Below, in pieces: positions 38,840 through 48,261 of a DNA stretch of 64,000 bases. The stretch comes from Pseudomonas muyukensis (GTDB lineage Bacteria; Pseudomonadota; Gammaproteobacteria; Pseudomonadales; Pseudomonadaceae): assembly GCF_019139535.1 (NCBI RefSeq), contig NZ_CP077073.1, positions 385,501 to 449,500 of the forward strand, read 5' to 3'. The notes beneath the pieces were generated by a model. It did no database searches. It saw nothing but the letters and a program-made list of their open reading frames with translations, and had not been told where the DNA came from. Position 1 is the first letter of the stretch. Each line of letters begins with the position of its first letter. The position numbers were made by a program, and so were the translations under genes.

Positions 38840-40201
38840 TCATTTGATCGCTTCGTACGTCAAATCCAGGCACTTGCGCGCCTTTTCCACCAGTTCGTCC
38901 ACCTCTTGGCGGCTAATCACCAGCGGCGGCGCGATGATCATGGTGTCGCCCACCGCGCGCATGATCAGGCCGTTGTCGAAGCAGAAGTTGCGGCAGATCA
39001 TGCCCACGCCCTTGCCCTCGTAACGGCTGCGGGTGGCCTTGTCCTTGACCAGCTCGATCGCGCCGAGCAGGCCCAGGCCGCGCACCTCGCCCACCAGTGG
39101 GTGGTCCTGCAGCTCACGCAGACGTTTTTGCAAGTAAGGTGCCACCTCGCTGCGGGCCTTCTCGACGATCTGCTCGTCACGCAGGATGCGCAGGTTCTCC
39201 AGGCCCACCGCCGCCGCCACCGGGTGGCCGGAGTAGGTGAAGCCGTGGTTGAAGTCGCCGCCTTCGCTGAGCACCTGGGCCACTTTGTCACGCACGATCA
39301 CACCGCCCATGGGGATGTAACCGGAGGTCAGGCCCTTGGCGATGGTCATCAGGTCGGGGGCCAGGTCGTAGTAGTCGCAGCCGAACCACTCGCCGGTGCG
39401 GCCAAAGCCGCAGATCACTTCGTCGGCGACGAACAGGATGTCGTACTTGGCAAGGATCTCCTTGACCTTCGGCCAGTAGGTCTCTGGCGGGATGATCACG
39501 CCGCCGGCGCCCTGGATCGGCTCGGCGATGAAGGCGGCGACGTTGTCCTCGCCGACTTCGAGAATTTTCTTTTCCAACTGTTCGGCCGCCCACACGCCGA
39601 AGGCGTCCGGGGTCATCTCGCCACCTTCGCCGAACCAGTACGGCTGCGGGATGTGCACGATGCCCGGGATCGGCAGGCCGCCCTGCTCGTGCATGCCGCT
39701 CATGCCGCCCAGGCTGGCGCCGGCCACGGTGGAGCCGTGGTAGCCGTTGATGCGCCCGATGATGGTCTGCTTGCTCGGCTTGCCCTTGAGCGCCCAGTAG
39801 TGGCGGACCATGCGCAGCACGGTGTCGTTGCCTTCGGAGCCGGAGCCGGTGAAGAACACATGGGTCATGCCCTTGGGCGCCACCTCGCTGATCGCCTTGG
39901 CCAGCTCCAGCGCCGGCGGGTGGGCGGTCTGGAAGAACAGGTTGTAGTACGGCAGCTCGCGCATCTGTTTTTCCGCCGCCTGCACCAGCTCTTCCCGGCC
40001 ATAGCCGACCGCCACGCACCACAGGCCGGCCATGCCGTCGAGGATCTTGTGCCCCTCGCTGTCCCACAAATGCACACCCTGGGCCTTGGTGATGATGCGC
40101 GGCCCCTTGTCCTTCAGCTGCTTGTAGTCACTGAACGGAGCCAGGTGGTGCTCGCCGCTGAGGGCTTGCCATTCACGGGTTTGCGGGTTGTTGACGCTCA
40201 T
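38840..40201 (-). CDS. spuC: Putrescine-pyruvate aminotransferase
   Basis: A 453-residue class-III aminotransferase that moves an amino group from putrescine (and related amines) to pyruvate, giving 4-aminobutanal. Motifs: LDGMAGLWCVAVGYGREELV, FFTGSGSEGNDTVLRMVRHY, ADEVICGFGRTGEWFG and the PLP lysine in TIAKGLTSGYIPMGG. The ATG at 40201 has GGAGAGG upstream. It follows spuB by 48 bp. A long palindrome begins just after its stop. Confidence 0.93.
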   Translation of the reverse strand: MSVNNPQTREWQALSGEHHLAPFSDYKQLKDKGPRIITKAQGVHLWDSEGHKILDGMAGLWCVAVGYGREELVQAAEKQMRELPYYNLFFQTAHPPALELAKAISEVAPKGMTHVFFTGSGSEGNDTVLRMVRHYWALKGKPSKQTIIGRINGYHGSTVAGASLGGMSGMHEQGGLPIPGIVHIPQPYWFGEGGEMTPDAFGVWAAEQLEKKILEVGEDNVAAFIAEPIQGAGGVIIPPETYWPKVKEILAKYDILFVADEVICGFGRTGEWFGCDYYDLAPDLMTIAKGLTSGYIPMGGVIVRDKVAQVLSEGGDFNHGFTYSGHPVAAAVGLENLRILRDEQIVEKARSEVAPYLQKRLRELQDHPLVGEVRGLGLLGAIELVKDKATRSRYEGKGVGMICRNFCFDNGLIMRAVGDTMIIAPPLVISRQEVDELVEKARKCLDLTYEAIK

Positions 40202-40249
40202 GTGCCTCTCCATTTTCCGGTGGCCGCCCACAGGCAGCCTCAGGGTTGA

Positions 40250-41608
40250 TCACACAGCAAACAGCAGGAACTCTCGCTCCCAGGAGCTGATGACGCGTTT
40301 GAAGTTCTCGTGCTCGGCGCGCTTGGTGGCGACGTAGCCGGCGATGAATTTCTTGCCCAGGTACTGCTCCAGCGCCCGGCTGTTCTCCATGCGCTCCAGG
40401 GCGTCCTCGATGGTCAGCGGCAGGCGCAAGTTGCGCCGCTCGTAGCCACGGCCCTGTACCGGCGCGCTGGCCTCGATGCCTTCGACCATGCCGATGTAGC
40501 CGCACAGCAGGCTGGCGGCGATGGCCAGGTACGGGTTGGCGTCGGCGCCGGGCAGACGGTTCTCGACGCGGCGATTCTGCGGGCCGGCATCCGGTACGCG
40601 CAGGCCGACGGTGCGGTTCTCCTCGCCCCACTCGACGTTCACCGGTGCCGAGGTATCGGGCAAAAAGCGGCGGAACGAGTTGACGTTGGGGGCGAACAGC
40701 GGCAAGGCCTCGGGGATGAACTTCTGCAGGCCACCGATGTGGTGCAGGAACAGCTCGCTCATGCTGCCATCGGCATTGGAGAAGATGTTCTTGCCGGTGG
40801 CCACGTCGACCACGCTCTGGTGCAGGTGCATGGCGCTGCCCGGCTCGCCGGTCATCGGCTTGGCCATGAAGGTGGCGGCCACGTTGTGCTTGAGCGCGGC
40901 CTCGCGCATGGTGCGCTTGAACACCAGGATCTGGTCGGCCAGGTGCAGTGCGTCGCCATGCCGGAAGTTGATCTCCATCTGCGCCGTGCCGTCCTCGTGG
41001 ATCAGCGTGTCGAGGTCCAGCTGCTGCAGTTCGCACCAGTCGTAGACGTCTTCGAACAGCGGGTCGAACTCGTTGGCGGCCTCGATGGAGAACGACTGGC
41101 GCCCGGTTTCCGGGCGACCGGAACGGCCCACCGGCGGTTGCAGCGGGAAGTCCGGATCTTCGCTACGCTTGGTCAGGTAGAACTCCATCTCTGGCGCGAC
41201 GATTGGCTGCCAGCCCTTGTCGGCGTAGAGCTTGAGGACCTTCTTCAGGACGTTGCGCGGCGACAGCTCGACTGGGTTGCCTTTCTTGTCGTAGGTGTCG
41301 TGGATCACCTGTGCGGTCGGCTCGATGGCCCAGGGCACCAGGTACACCGCGTTCTCGTCGGGCCGGCAGATCATGTCGATGTCGGCCGGGTCGAGCAATT
41401 CGTAATAGATGTCGTCGTCGACGTAGTCGCCGGTCACGGTCTGCAGCAGCACGCTCTCGGGCAGGCGCATGCCCTTTTCGGCGATGAACTTGTTGGTGGG
41501 CGAGATCTTGCCGCGGGTAATGCCGGTCAGGTCGCTGATCAGGCATTCCACTTCGGTGATCTTGTGCTCTTTCAACCAATCGGTGAGCTGGTCGAGGTTG
41601 GTACTCAT
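40250..41608 (-). CDS. spuB: Glutamate-polyamine ligase (glutamine synthetase family)
   Basis: A 452-residue GS-like enzyme (PuuA type) that gamma-glutamylates putrescine or other polyamines using ATP. GS motifs: VAPEMEFYLTKR, HEDGTAQMEINFRHGDAL, AKPMTGEPGSAMHLHQS, NRTVGLRVPDAGPQNRRVEN and GADANPYLAIAASL. It is about 100 residues shorter than GlnA and lacks the adenylylation Tyr region. The ATG at 41608 has GAGG 5-6 nt upstream. It is divergent from the paralogue spuI. Confidence 0.92.
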   Translation of the reverse strand: MSTNLDQLTDWLKEHKITEVECLISDLTGITRGKISPTNKFIAEKGMRLPESVLLQTVTGDYVDDDIYYELLDPADIDMICRPDENAVYLVPWAIEPTAQVIHDTYDKKGNPVELSPRNVLKKVLKLYADKGWQPIVAPEMEFYLTKRSEDPDFPLQPPVGRSGRPETGRQSFSIEAANEFDPLFEDVYDWCELQQLDLDTLIHEDGTAQMEINFRHGDALHLADQILVFKRTMREAALKHNVAATFMAKPMTGEPGSAMHLHQSVVDVATGKNIFSNADGSMSELFLHHIGGLQKFIPEALPLFAPNVNSFRRFLPDTSAPVNVEWGEENRTVGLRVPDAGPQNRRVENRLPGADANPYLAIAASLLCGYIGMVEGIEASAPVQGRGYERRNLRLPLTIEDALERMENSRALEQYLGKKFIAGYVATKRAEHENFKRVISSWEREFLLFAV

Positions 41609-42275
41609 AAATACCTCAGGAGGTAATGTGGCCCGGTTGCGCAGAACCGGCCGCCACTGACGCCGGGCGTCGGGCAAAGTCGGCGCGTACGGCGCCGAGG
41701 GGCCTGGACAGGCCCGCGCCTTGATTCTGGATGCTGTGGCTGGCTAAAGCAAAACCCCCCGCGCAGAGCGGCGGCGAATACGCGCGATGGGCGTGGCCGC
41801 AGGTACGGGGCGAAGGGTGAACGGAAAGGAAGTGCTGCGCTAAAGCGTTACGAGGTATGGCCTTTTTATGCGAACCGTCAATTATTGCGGCCAGCGCAGC
41901 ACCGCTTCGATGCAGGCGTGCAATGACCGGACGGCAACCGGGAGATGTACCTGAACGCACCGTGCATGCGGCGCTGGCAGGTCTCGACAGGCGGACCATG
42001 TGACCCTCGTATTATTGTGTTCTGGGTTGTTGCCGAGCTTAGCCTCGTTCATTTTTTTACACAACTCTTCCGTAAAAAATAAAACACGGCCTGCTCGAGA
42101 TAACCCTTCAGGACGAAAATAGCGGATAATGGCACGCCCCGATATGCGGCAAAACTGCCGTAGATGTGCCATTTAAGGGCATCATGGGGCTGGCTTGACT
42201 TCACCTGGTCTTTCCGATTGACTGGGGTTGCAAGCCCCCCTTGATTGATATTTTTAACAACAAAGGTGTTGCATC
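41609..42275. promoter_or_regulatory. 667 bp divergent control region between spuB and spuI
   Basis: This is the longest gap in the window. It has AT-rich stretches (42040-42085; 42241-42262), two TTGACT hexamers 17 nt apart (42195, 42218), and a GGGGTTGCAAGCCCC near-palindrome (42224-42238) before the spuI start. I find no convincing -10 for either gene and no sigma-54 site with correct spacing. It must hold both promoters and their regulator sites. Confidence 0.5.
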
Positions 42276-43652
42276 ATGTCGGTACCCCCGCGTGCCGTTC
42301 AGCTTAACGAAGCGAACGCGTTCCTTAAGGAACATCCTGAGGTTCTCTACGTTGACCTTCTGATTGCAGATATGAATGGTGTGGTGCGCGGCAAGCGCAT
42401 CGAGCGCACCAGCCTCCACAAGGTTTACGAGAAAGGCATCAACCTGCCGGCCTCCCTCTTCGCCCTGGATATCAACGGCTCGACCGTCGAAAGCACCGGC
42501 CTTGGGCTGGACATCGGCGACGCCGACCGTATCTGCTATCCGATTCCAGACACACTGTGCAACGAGCCGTGGCAGAAACGCCCGACCGCCCAGTTGCTGA
42601 TGACCATGCACGAGATCGAAGGCGAGCCGTTCTTCGCCGACCCTCGTGAAGTGCTGCGCCAGGTGGTGAGCAAGTTCGACGACCTCGGCCTGACCATCTG
42701 CGCGGCATTCGAGCTGGAGTTCTACCTGATCGACCAGGAGAACGTGAACGGCCGTCCGCAGCCGCCACGCTCGCCGATCTCGGGCAAGCGCCCGCAGTCG
42801 ACCCAGGTGTACCTGATCGACGACCTCGATGAATACGCAGACTGCCTGCAGGACATCCTCGAGGGCGCCAAGGAACAAGGCATTCCTGCCGACGCCATCG
42901 TCAAGGAAAGCGCCCCGGCACAGTTCGAAGTCAACCTGCACCACGTCGCCGACCCGCTCAAGGCCTGTGACTATGCGGTGCTGCTCAAGCGCCTGATCAA
43001 GAACATCGCCTACGACCATGAAATGGACACCACGTTCATGGCCAAGCCCTACCCGGGCCAGGCAGGCAACGGCCTGCACGTTCACATCTCCGTGCTGGAC
43101 AAAGATGGCAACAACATCTTCACCAGCGAGGATCCCGAGCAGAACGCCGCGCTACGTCACGCTGTCGGCGGTGTGCTCGAGACCCTGCCCGCCTCGATGG
43201 CGTTCCTCTGCCCCAACGTCAACTCGTACCGCCGTTTCGGCGCCCAGTTCTACGTGCCGAACGCGCCGAGCTGGGGCCTGGACAACCGTACCGTGGCCCT
43301 GCGCGTGCCGACCGGTTCGCCGGACGCGGTGCGTATCGAGCACCGCGTGGCCGGCGCCGACGCCAACCCGTACCTGATGATGGCGGCCGTGCTGGCCGGC
43401 GTGCACCACGGCCTGGTCAACAAGGTCGAGCCGGGCGAGCCGATCGAAGGCAACTCGTACGAGCAGCTGGAGCAGAGCCTGCCGAACAACCTGCGCGATG
43501 CCTTGCGCGAGCTGGACGACAGCGAGATCCTCAACAAGTACATCGATCCGAAGTACATCGACATTTTCGTCGCGTGCAAGGAGAGCGAGCTGGAGGAGTT
43601 CGAACATTCGATCTCCGACCTCGAGTACAACTGGTACCTGCACACCGTGTAA
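42276..43652 (+). CDS. spuI: Glutamate-putrescine/polyamine ligase paralogue SpuI (glutamine synthetase family)
   Basis: A 458-residue GS-like enzyme, paralogous to SpuB. Motifs: LIADMNGVVRGKRIE, CAAFELEFYLID, KESAPAQFEVNLHHVADPLK, MAKPYPGQAGNGLHVHIS, NRTVALRVPTGSPDAVRIEH and GADANPYLMMAAVLAG. It catalyses ATP-dependent gamma-glutamylation of amines in the family. The start has an AAAGGTG site. It stands opposite spuB with its own terminator. The gamma-glutamyl-GABA hydrolase spuA, next to these genes in P. aeruginosa, is absent here. Confidence 0.9.
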   Translation: MSVPPRAVQLNEANAFLKEHPEVLYVDLLIADMNGVVRGKRIERTSLHKVYEKGINLPASLFALDINGSTVESTGLGLDIGDADRICYPIPDTLCNEPWQKRPTAQLLMTMHEIEGEPFFADPREVLRQVVSKFDDLGLTICAAFELEFYLIDQENVNGRPQPPRSPISGKRPQSTQVYLIDDLDEYADCLQDILEGAKEQGIPADAIVKESAPAQFEVNLHHVADPLKACDYAVLLKRLIKNIAYDHEMDTTFMAKPYPGQAGNGLHVHISVLDKDGNNIFTSEDPEQNAALRHAVGGVLETLPASMAFLCPNVNSYRRFGAQFYVPNAPSWGLDNRTVALRVPTGSPDAVRIEHRVAGADANPYLMMAAVLAGVHHGLVNKVEPGEPIEGNSYEQLEQSLPNNLRDALRELDDSEILNKYIDPKYIDIFVACKESELEEFEHSISDLEYNWYLHTV

Positions 43653-43655
43653 ACG

Positions 43656-43685
43656 AAAACGCCGCCCACAAGGGCGGCGTTTTTC
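43656..43685 (+). terminator. Intrinsic terminator of spuI
   Basis: A 12 bp stem AAAACGCCGCCC / GGGCGGCGTTTT with a 4 nt loop and T-run lies just after the stop codon. Confidence 0.92.
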
Positions 43686-43708
43686 ATTGGCCTTCCGACC
43701 ACTCCGCC

Positions 43709-43847
43709 CCCTGTAGGAGCGGCCTTGCGTCGCGAAAGGGCTGCATAGCAGCCCCGGCGATATCAGCTTGATGCACAAGTCTCGGGGGCGCTCCGCACCC
43801 TTTTCCGACCGGTCCGACACCTCGGCAAGGCCGCTCCTACAGGGGGC
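43709..43847. repeat. Inverted REP pair
   Basis: CCCCTGTAGGAGCGGCCTTG (43709 on) faces CAAGGCCGCTCCTACAGGGG (to 43845); inner GGGCTGC/GCAGCCC dyad at 43738-43755. It lies between convergent spuI and argA. Confidence 0.85.
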
Positions 43848-43858
43848 CATAGTGGCTG

Positions 43859-45157
43859 TCAGAGCGGCTTCTCGAAAATCTTCGAATTACGCTGGTAGTT
43901 GTACAGCGAAGCCCGCGCCGCCGGCAGCTGCTCCACGCCACAAGGGGCGAACCCGCGCTCGCGGAACCAGTGCGCGGTACGGGTCGTCAGCACGAACAGG
44001 GTCTTCAGACCCAACTGCCGCGCCCGCGTCTCGATACGCTCGAGCAACTCGTCACCACGCCCACCATGCCGGTACTCCGGATTCACCGCCAGGCACGCCA
44101 GCTCGCCTGCCTCGGAATCGGCAATCGGATACAGCGCCGCACAGGCGATGATCATGCCCTCGCGCTCGACCACGCTGAACTGCTCGATCTCGCGTTCCAG
44201 CACCTCGCGGGAACGGCGCACCAGAATACCCTGCTCTTCCAGCGGGCTGATCAGGTCGAGCAGGCCACCGACATCCTCGATGGTCGCCTCGCGCACCACC
44301 TCGAACTGCTCCTGGGACACCAGCGTGCCGCCACCGCCGCGGGTGAACAGCTCGGTAAGCAAGGCACCGTCCTCGGCGTAGCTGACGATGTGGCTGCGCG
44401 CCACGCCGTCCTTGCAGGCCTCGGCGGCGGCATCGAGCAGCTCGGCCTGGTAGTCGCTGCCCAGGCGCAGCAGGTGCGGGCCGATGTGCTGCGGACGCAG
44501 TTCGCGCACCAGTTGCCCACGTTCGTCCAGCAGGCCCGGTTCGGCACCGAACAACAGCAGCTTGTCGGCGCCCAGCTCGATGGCGGCGCGGGTGGCGACG
44601 TCCTCGCAGGCCAGGTTGAAGATCTCGCCGGTCGGCGAATAGCCCAGCGGCGACAGCAGCACGATCGAGCGCTCGTCGAGCAGGCGGCTGATGCCCTTGC
44701 GGTCGACCCGGCGCACTTCGCCGGTGTGGTGGTAGTCGACCCCTTCGAGCACGCCGATCGGCCGTGCGGTCACCAGGTTGCCGGAGGCTACCCGCAGGCG
44801 CGAACCCTGCATCGGCGAAGCCGCCATGTCCATCGACAGGCGTGCCTCGATGGCCAGGCGCAGGGCGCCAACCGCATCAATCACGCAATCGAGGGTCGCC
44901 GCGTCGGTGATGCGCATGCCACGGTGGTAATGCGGGGTCAGGCCACGAGCGGCCAGGCGGCTTTCGATCTGTGGGCGCGAGCCGTGGACCAGTACCAGGC
45001 GCACGCCGAGGCTGTGCAACAGCACCAGGTCGTGGACGATATTGCCGAAGTTGGGGTGTTCGACGCCATCGCCAGGCAGCATGACCACGAAGGTGCAGTC
45101 GCGGTGGGCGTTGATGTAGGGCGAAGCATGGCGCAGCCAGTTGACGTAATCGGGCAT
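43859..45157 (-). CDS. argA: Amino-acid N-acetyltransferase (N-acetylglutamate synthase)
   Basis: A 432-residue enzyme that makes N-acetylglutamate from glutamate and acetyl-CoA, the first step of arginine synthesis. Residues about 1-285 are an amino-acid-kinase-like, arginine-sensing domain (HDLVLLHSLGVRLVLVHGSR, VDRKGISRLLDERSIVLLSP); about 290-432 are a GNAT domain (EAGELACLAVNPEYRHGGRG, LFVLTTRTAHWFRERGF). The length matches ArgA. The ATG at 45157 is favoured by alignment with the family start (MPDYVNWLRHASPYINAHR). argE lies upstream on the same strand. Confidence 0.95.
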   Translation of the reverse strand: MPDYVNWLRHASPYINAHRDCTFVVMLPGDGVEHPNFGNIVHDLVLLHSLGVRLVLVHGSRPQIESRLAARGLTPHYHRGMRITDAATLDCVIDAVGALRLAIEARLSMDMAASPMQGSRLRVASGNLVTARPIGVLEGVDYHHTGEVRRVDRKGISRLLDERSIVLLSPLGYSPTGEIFNLACEDVATRAAIELGADKLLLFGAEPGLLDERGQLVRELRPQHIGPHLLRLGSDYQAELLDAAAEACKDGVARSHIVSYAEDGALLTELFTRGGGGTLVSQEQFEVVREATIEDVGGLLDLISPLEEQGILVRRSREVLEREIEQFSVVEREGMIIACAALYPIADSEAGELACLAVNPEYRHGGRGDELLERIETRARQLGLKTLFVLTTRTAHWFRERGFAPCGVEQLPAARASLYNYQRNSKIFEKPL

Positions 45158-45282
45158 GACAGGGCCTGTGGATAAGTGAACGGAGAACGAAAAGGCGCAC
45201 AACGTTCGAAAGTCATCGTCGGAACAGGCTTGCGGTCACGCGCGGTCTCCTCTAGGCAGGAACGAATCAGGTCAATGGACGT

Positions 45283-46425
45283 TTAGCTCAGGCAATAGTG
45301 CCGGATCATCTCACGCAATAGACGCACGGTAGGCTCGATACGTGACATTTCAAGGTATTCGCCGGGCTGGTGGGCGCAAGCGATGTCGCCAGGGCCGAGC
45401 ACCAGGGTCTGGCAGCCAAGCTGCTGAAGATAAGGCGCTTCGGTGCCGAAGGCCACAGCTTCGGCGCGGTGTCCGGTCAGGCGTTCGGCCAGTTGCACCA
45501 GTTCGCTGTCGGCGGCCTGTTCGAACGGCGGCACCTCGGGGAACAGCGGCGCGTAGTCGATACGGACTTCATGGCGTTCGGCCAGCGGCGTCAGGCGACC
45601 GCGAATGGCAGCGCGCAGTTGCTCGACATCCATGCCCGGCAACGGCCGCAGGTCGAACTCCAGGGCGCACTGGCCACAGATGCGGTTGGGGTTGTCGCCA
45701 CCGTGGATGCAGCCGAAGTTCAAGGTCGGGGTGGGCACGCTGAACTGCGGGTTGCGGTATTGCTCCTGCCAGCCGCGGCGCAGGTCCATCAGTTCGGCCA
45801 TCACCGCATGCATGGCTTCCATGGCGCTGCGCCCCAGGTTGGGATCCGACGAATGGCCGCTGCGCCCGAGGATGTCGATGCGCTCCATGAGAATGCCCTT
45901 GTGCATGCGGATCGGCTTGAGCCCGGTAGGCTCGCCGATCAGCGCCACCCGGCCGAGCGGTTGGCCGGCCTCGGCCAGGGCACGGGCGCCGGACATCGAG
46001 CTCTCTTCGTCGCAGGTGGCGAGGATCAGCAGCGGTTGCTTGAAGTCGTGCTCGAGCAGCGGCAGCACCGCCTCGATGGCCAGGGCGAAGAAGCCCTTCA
46101 TGTCGCAACTGCCCAGGCCCACCCAGCGACCATCGGTTTCGGTCAGCTTGAGCGGGTCACTGCGCCACAGCTGTGGGTCGTAGGGCACGGTGTCGCTGTG
46201 CCCGGCCAGCACCAGGCCGCCAGGGCCACTGCCACGGCTGGCCAGCAGGTTGAACTTGCCAGGCGTGACCTGCTGGATCTCGCAGGCAAAGCCCAGGTCG
46301 CCGAGCCAGCCGGCCAACAGCTCGATGACCGGGCGATTGGACTGGTCCAGCGCGGCCTGGGTGCAACTGACCGAGGGCGTGGCGATCAGGGCGGCGAACT
46401 GGTCTCTCAGCGACGGCAACGGCAT
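45283..46425 (-). CDS. argE: Acetylornithine deacetylase
   Basis: A 380-residue M20-family zinc hydrolase that removes acetate from N-acetylornithine. Metal and catalytic motifs: LAGHSDTVPYD, GLGSCDMKGFFALAIEA, ATCDEESSMSGARAL, LIGEPTGLKPI and, at the end, GPGDIACAHQPGEYLEMSRI. The dimerisation (lid) domain is about 170-290. The ATG at 46425 has AGGAG 7 nt upstream. Pseudomonas also recycles acetyl groups through ArgJ; this gene is an additional or alternative route. It is 125 bp upstream of argA. Confidence 0.93.
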   Translation of the reverse strand: MPLPSLRDQFAALIATPSVSCTQAALDQSNRPVIELLAGWLGDLGFACEIQQVTPGKFNLLASRGSGPGGLVLAGHSDTVPYDPQLWRSDPLKLTETDGRWVGLGSCDMKGFFALAIEAVLPLLEHDFKQPLLILATCDEESSMSGARALAEAGQPLGRVALIGEPTGLKPIRMHKGILMERIDILGRSGHSSDPNLGRSAMEAMHAVMAELMDLRRGWQEQYRNPQFSVPTPTLNFGCIHGGDNPNRICGQCALEFDLRPLPGMDVEQLRAAIRGRLTPLAERHEVRIDYAPLFPEVPPFEQAADSELVQLAERLTGHRAEAVAFGTEAPYLQQLGCQTLVLGPGDIACAHQPGEYLEMSRIEPTVRLLREMIRHYCLS

Positions 46426-46553
46426 GCGCGAACTCCTCGAAAGCATGAGGGGCATCATAGCAATGCGGCCCCTTCACCTGGCAATCCACAGAATCCTCTT
46501 GGCACAAGTGCGGTAGACTGCCCAGCAACGATGCCCCTCCTTCCGAGCCCGCG

Positions 46554-47933
46554 ATGCACAAAGAAACCGAACTCAAACTCCGCGCCAGCCGCGAGACCCT
46601 TGCCGCCCTGCGCGAGCACCCCCTGCTGAAAAAGCGCAACAAGTCCGGCTGGCAGACCCGCGAACTGCTCAACCAGTACTTCGACACCCCGCAGCGCGAC
46701 CTGTCCGCCGCCCGTGTCGCCCTGCGCCTGCGTCGCGACGGCGAGGTCATCATCCAGACCCTCAAGTGCCGTGGCCAGAGCGTGGCGGGCCTGTCCGAGC
46801 GCAACGAATACGAATGGCAGCTGGACAAGGTCAAGCTGGACCTGAAGAAGCTCGACGACAGCTGCTGGCCTGAACAACTGGCCGAGCTCGACAAGAAGAC
46901 CATCAAACCCCTGTTCACCACCGACTTCACCCGCGAGTACGCCGAGATCGCCTGGGGCCGCGGCAAGGCCAAGGTGGTGATCGAGGCCGCCATCGACCAG
47001 GGCTTCGTCGTTGCCGGCAAGCGCAAGGAAGCCATCTGCGAGCTGGAGCTCGAGCTGCGCGAGGGCGCCCCGGAAGCGCTGCTGGAGCTGGCCGCCGAAC
47101 TGTCGGCGAGCCTGGCGCTGATGCCCTGCGACATCAGCAAGGCCGAGCGCGGCTACCGCCTGCTCGAGCCGGACAGCTACGAGCTGGGCCTGCCGGCCAC
47201 CGAGCTGGACGCCGAAATGCCGCTGGACGATGCCTACGCCGCCCTCGCCTGGCAACTGCTGGGCAGCAGCCAGCGCCTGGCCGAGCAATACCGCCACAAC
47301 GGCCACTGGCGCCTGCTGCAGGACTGGGTGAGCTGCCTGGCCGAGCTGCGCGCCCTCACCGCAAGCCTGGGCCAGGCCGCGCCACGTCCGACCACCCGCG
47401 CGCTGCGCAGCAGCCTCGATGCGCTGCTGGAAGACTGGCGCCCCCTGGTGCTGGCCGGCAACGATGACGAGGACATCCGCCGCGCCGCGCCCGAGCAATT
47501 CGCCGAAGAGCTCGAAGACGTGCGCTGGGGCCAGTTCTCGCTGGAGACCGCACGCTGGCTCAATGCCCGGGCCTGGACCATGGAGCGCAAGGGCCGTGGC
47601 GAACGCCAGGGCAAGGCGCAGCTGGCCAGCTGGCTGCAGCATCAGCTCGGCGAGGAAGCCCGCGCGCTGAAGCTGCCCCTGTACGTGCAGCGTCCCGAGG
47701 ACCTGGCCGAGCAGTTGCCGCGCATCGAAGGCATCCAGGCCTGGCTGCACCATGCCCGCCAGGTGCTCGAGCTGCCGCAGCTGGACCGCCTGTACGGTGA
47801 GCTGAACAAGCTGCACCAGCTGGCCGAGCAGCCGCTGGGCGAAGAGGACAAGGGCGAGCTGCTGGAGGCCCGCATCGAGCAAGCCCGCGCCGTCGAGCAG
47901 AACCGCGCCTGGAAGCTGCTGCTCAAGGCCTGA
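46554..47933 (+). CDS. CYTH-CHAD inorganic triphosphatase
   Basis: A 459-residue protein like E. coli YgiF. The N-terminal CYTH tunnel domain (about 1-200) opens with the ExExK motif in KETELKLRAS, followed by LNQYFDTPQRDL and ALRLRRDGEVIIQTLKCRG. The C-terminal CHAD domain (about 220-459) is helical and rich in conserved basic residues, probably polyphosphate-binding. The family hydrolyses tripolyphosphate to PPi and Pi. It is divergent from argE. Confidence 0.9.
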   Translation: MHKETELKLRASRETLAALREHPLLKKRNKSGWQTRELLNQYFDTPQRDLSAARVALRLRRDGEVIIQTLKCRGQSVAGLSERNEYEWQLDKVKLDLKKLDDSCWPEQLAELDKKTIKPLFTTDFTREYAEIAWGRGKAKVVIEAAIDQGFVVAGKRKEAICELELELREGAPEALLELAAELSASLALMPCDISKAERGYRLLEPDSYELGLPATELDAEMPLDDAYAALAWQLLGSSQRLAEQYRHNGHWRLLQDWVSCLAELRALTASLGQAAPRPTTRALRSSLDALLEDWRPLVLAGNDDEDIRRAAPEQFAEELEDVRWGQFSLETARWLNARAWTMERKGRGERQGKAQLASWLQHQLGEEARALKLPLYVQRPEDLAEQLPRIEGIQAWLHHARQVLELPQLDRLYGELNKLHQLAEQPLGEEDKGELLEARIEQARAVEQNRAWKLLLKA

Positions 47934-47940
47934 TAGCACA

Positions 47941-48261
47941 GTAGGCGCCAGCCTTGCTGGCGAACCAGGCGACGCGGTGGATGGCACCGGCTACGCCGGT
48001 GTTCGCCGGCGCAACCCTGCCCCGTAGCCAGCTTGCTGGCGAACCAGACACCGCGGTGGATGGCACCGGCTATGCCGGTGTTCGCCGGCAAGCCGGCTCC
48101 TACGGTGTTATCCCGCGCAACCCTGCCCCGTAAGCGCCAGCCTTGCTGGCGAACCAGGCACCGGCTACGCCGGTGTTCGCCGGCAAGGCCGGCTCCTACA
48201 GTGTTCTCCCACGCAACCCTGTCTCGTAGGCGCCAGCTTGCTGGCGAACCAGACACCGCGC
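47941..48261. repeat. Tandem array of second-type REP hairpins
   Basis: Four full or partial copies of the GCCAGC(CT)TTGCTGGCGAACCAG hairpin repeat (starting about 47948, 48027, 48136, 48231) are joined by near-identical linkers GCAACCCTGCCCCGTA at 48011, 48117 and (with two changes) 48213. The array fills the gap between convergent CYTH-CHAD and Lrp genes; the last partial copy runs to the Lrp stop codon. Confidence 0.85.

Noticed and set aside
41882..42052. Small minus-strand frame (56 codons from ATG 42052) in the spuB-spuI gap
   Set aside because: Its only ribosome-binding-site candidate is 12 nt away, the composition is not convincing, and it overlaps the expected spuB promoter region. 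Too weak to annotate.
42129..42150. TGGCACG resembling a sigma-54 -24 element upstream of spuI
   Set aside because: The nearest GC of a -12 element is three bases too far (about 15 instead of 12).
47941..48261. Repeat array considered as a CRISPR
   Set aside because: The units are about 100 bp hairpins with conserved linkers, not short repeats with unique spacers, and no cas gene is present.
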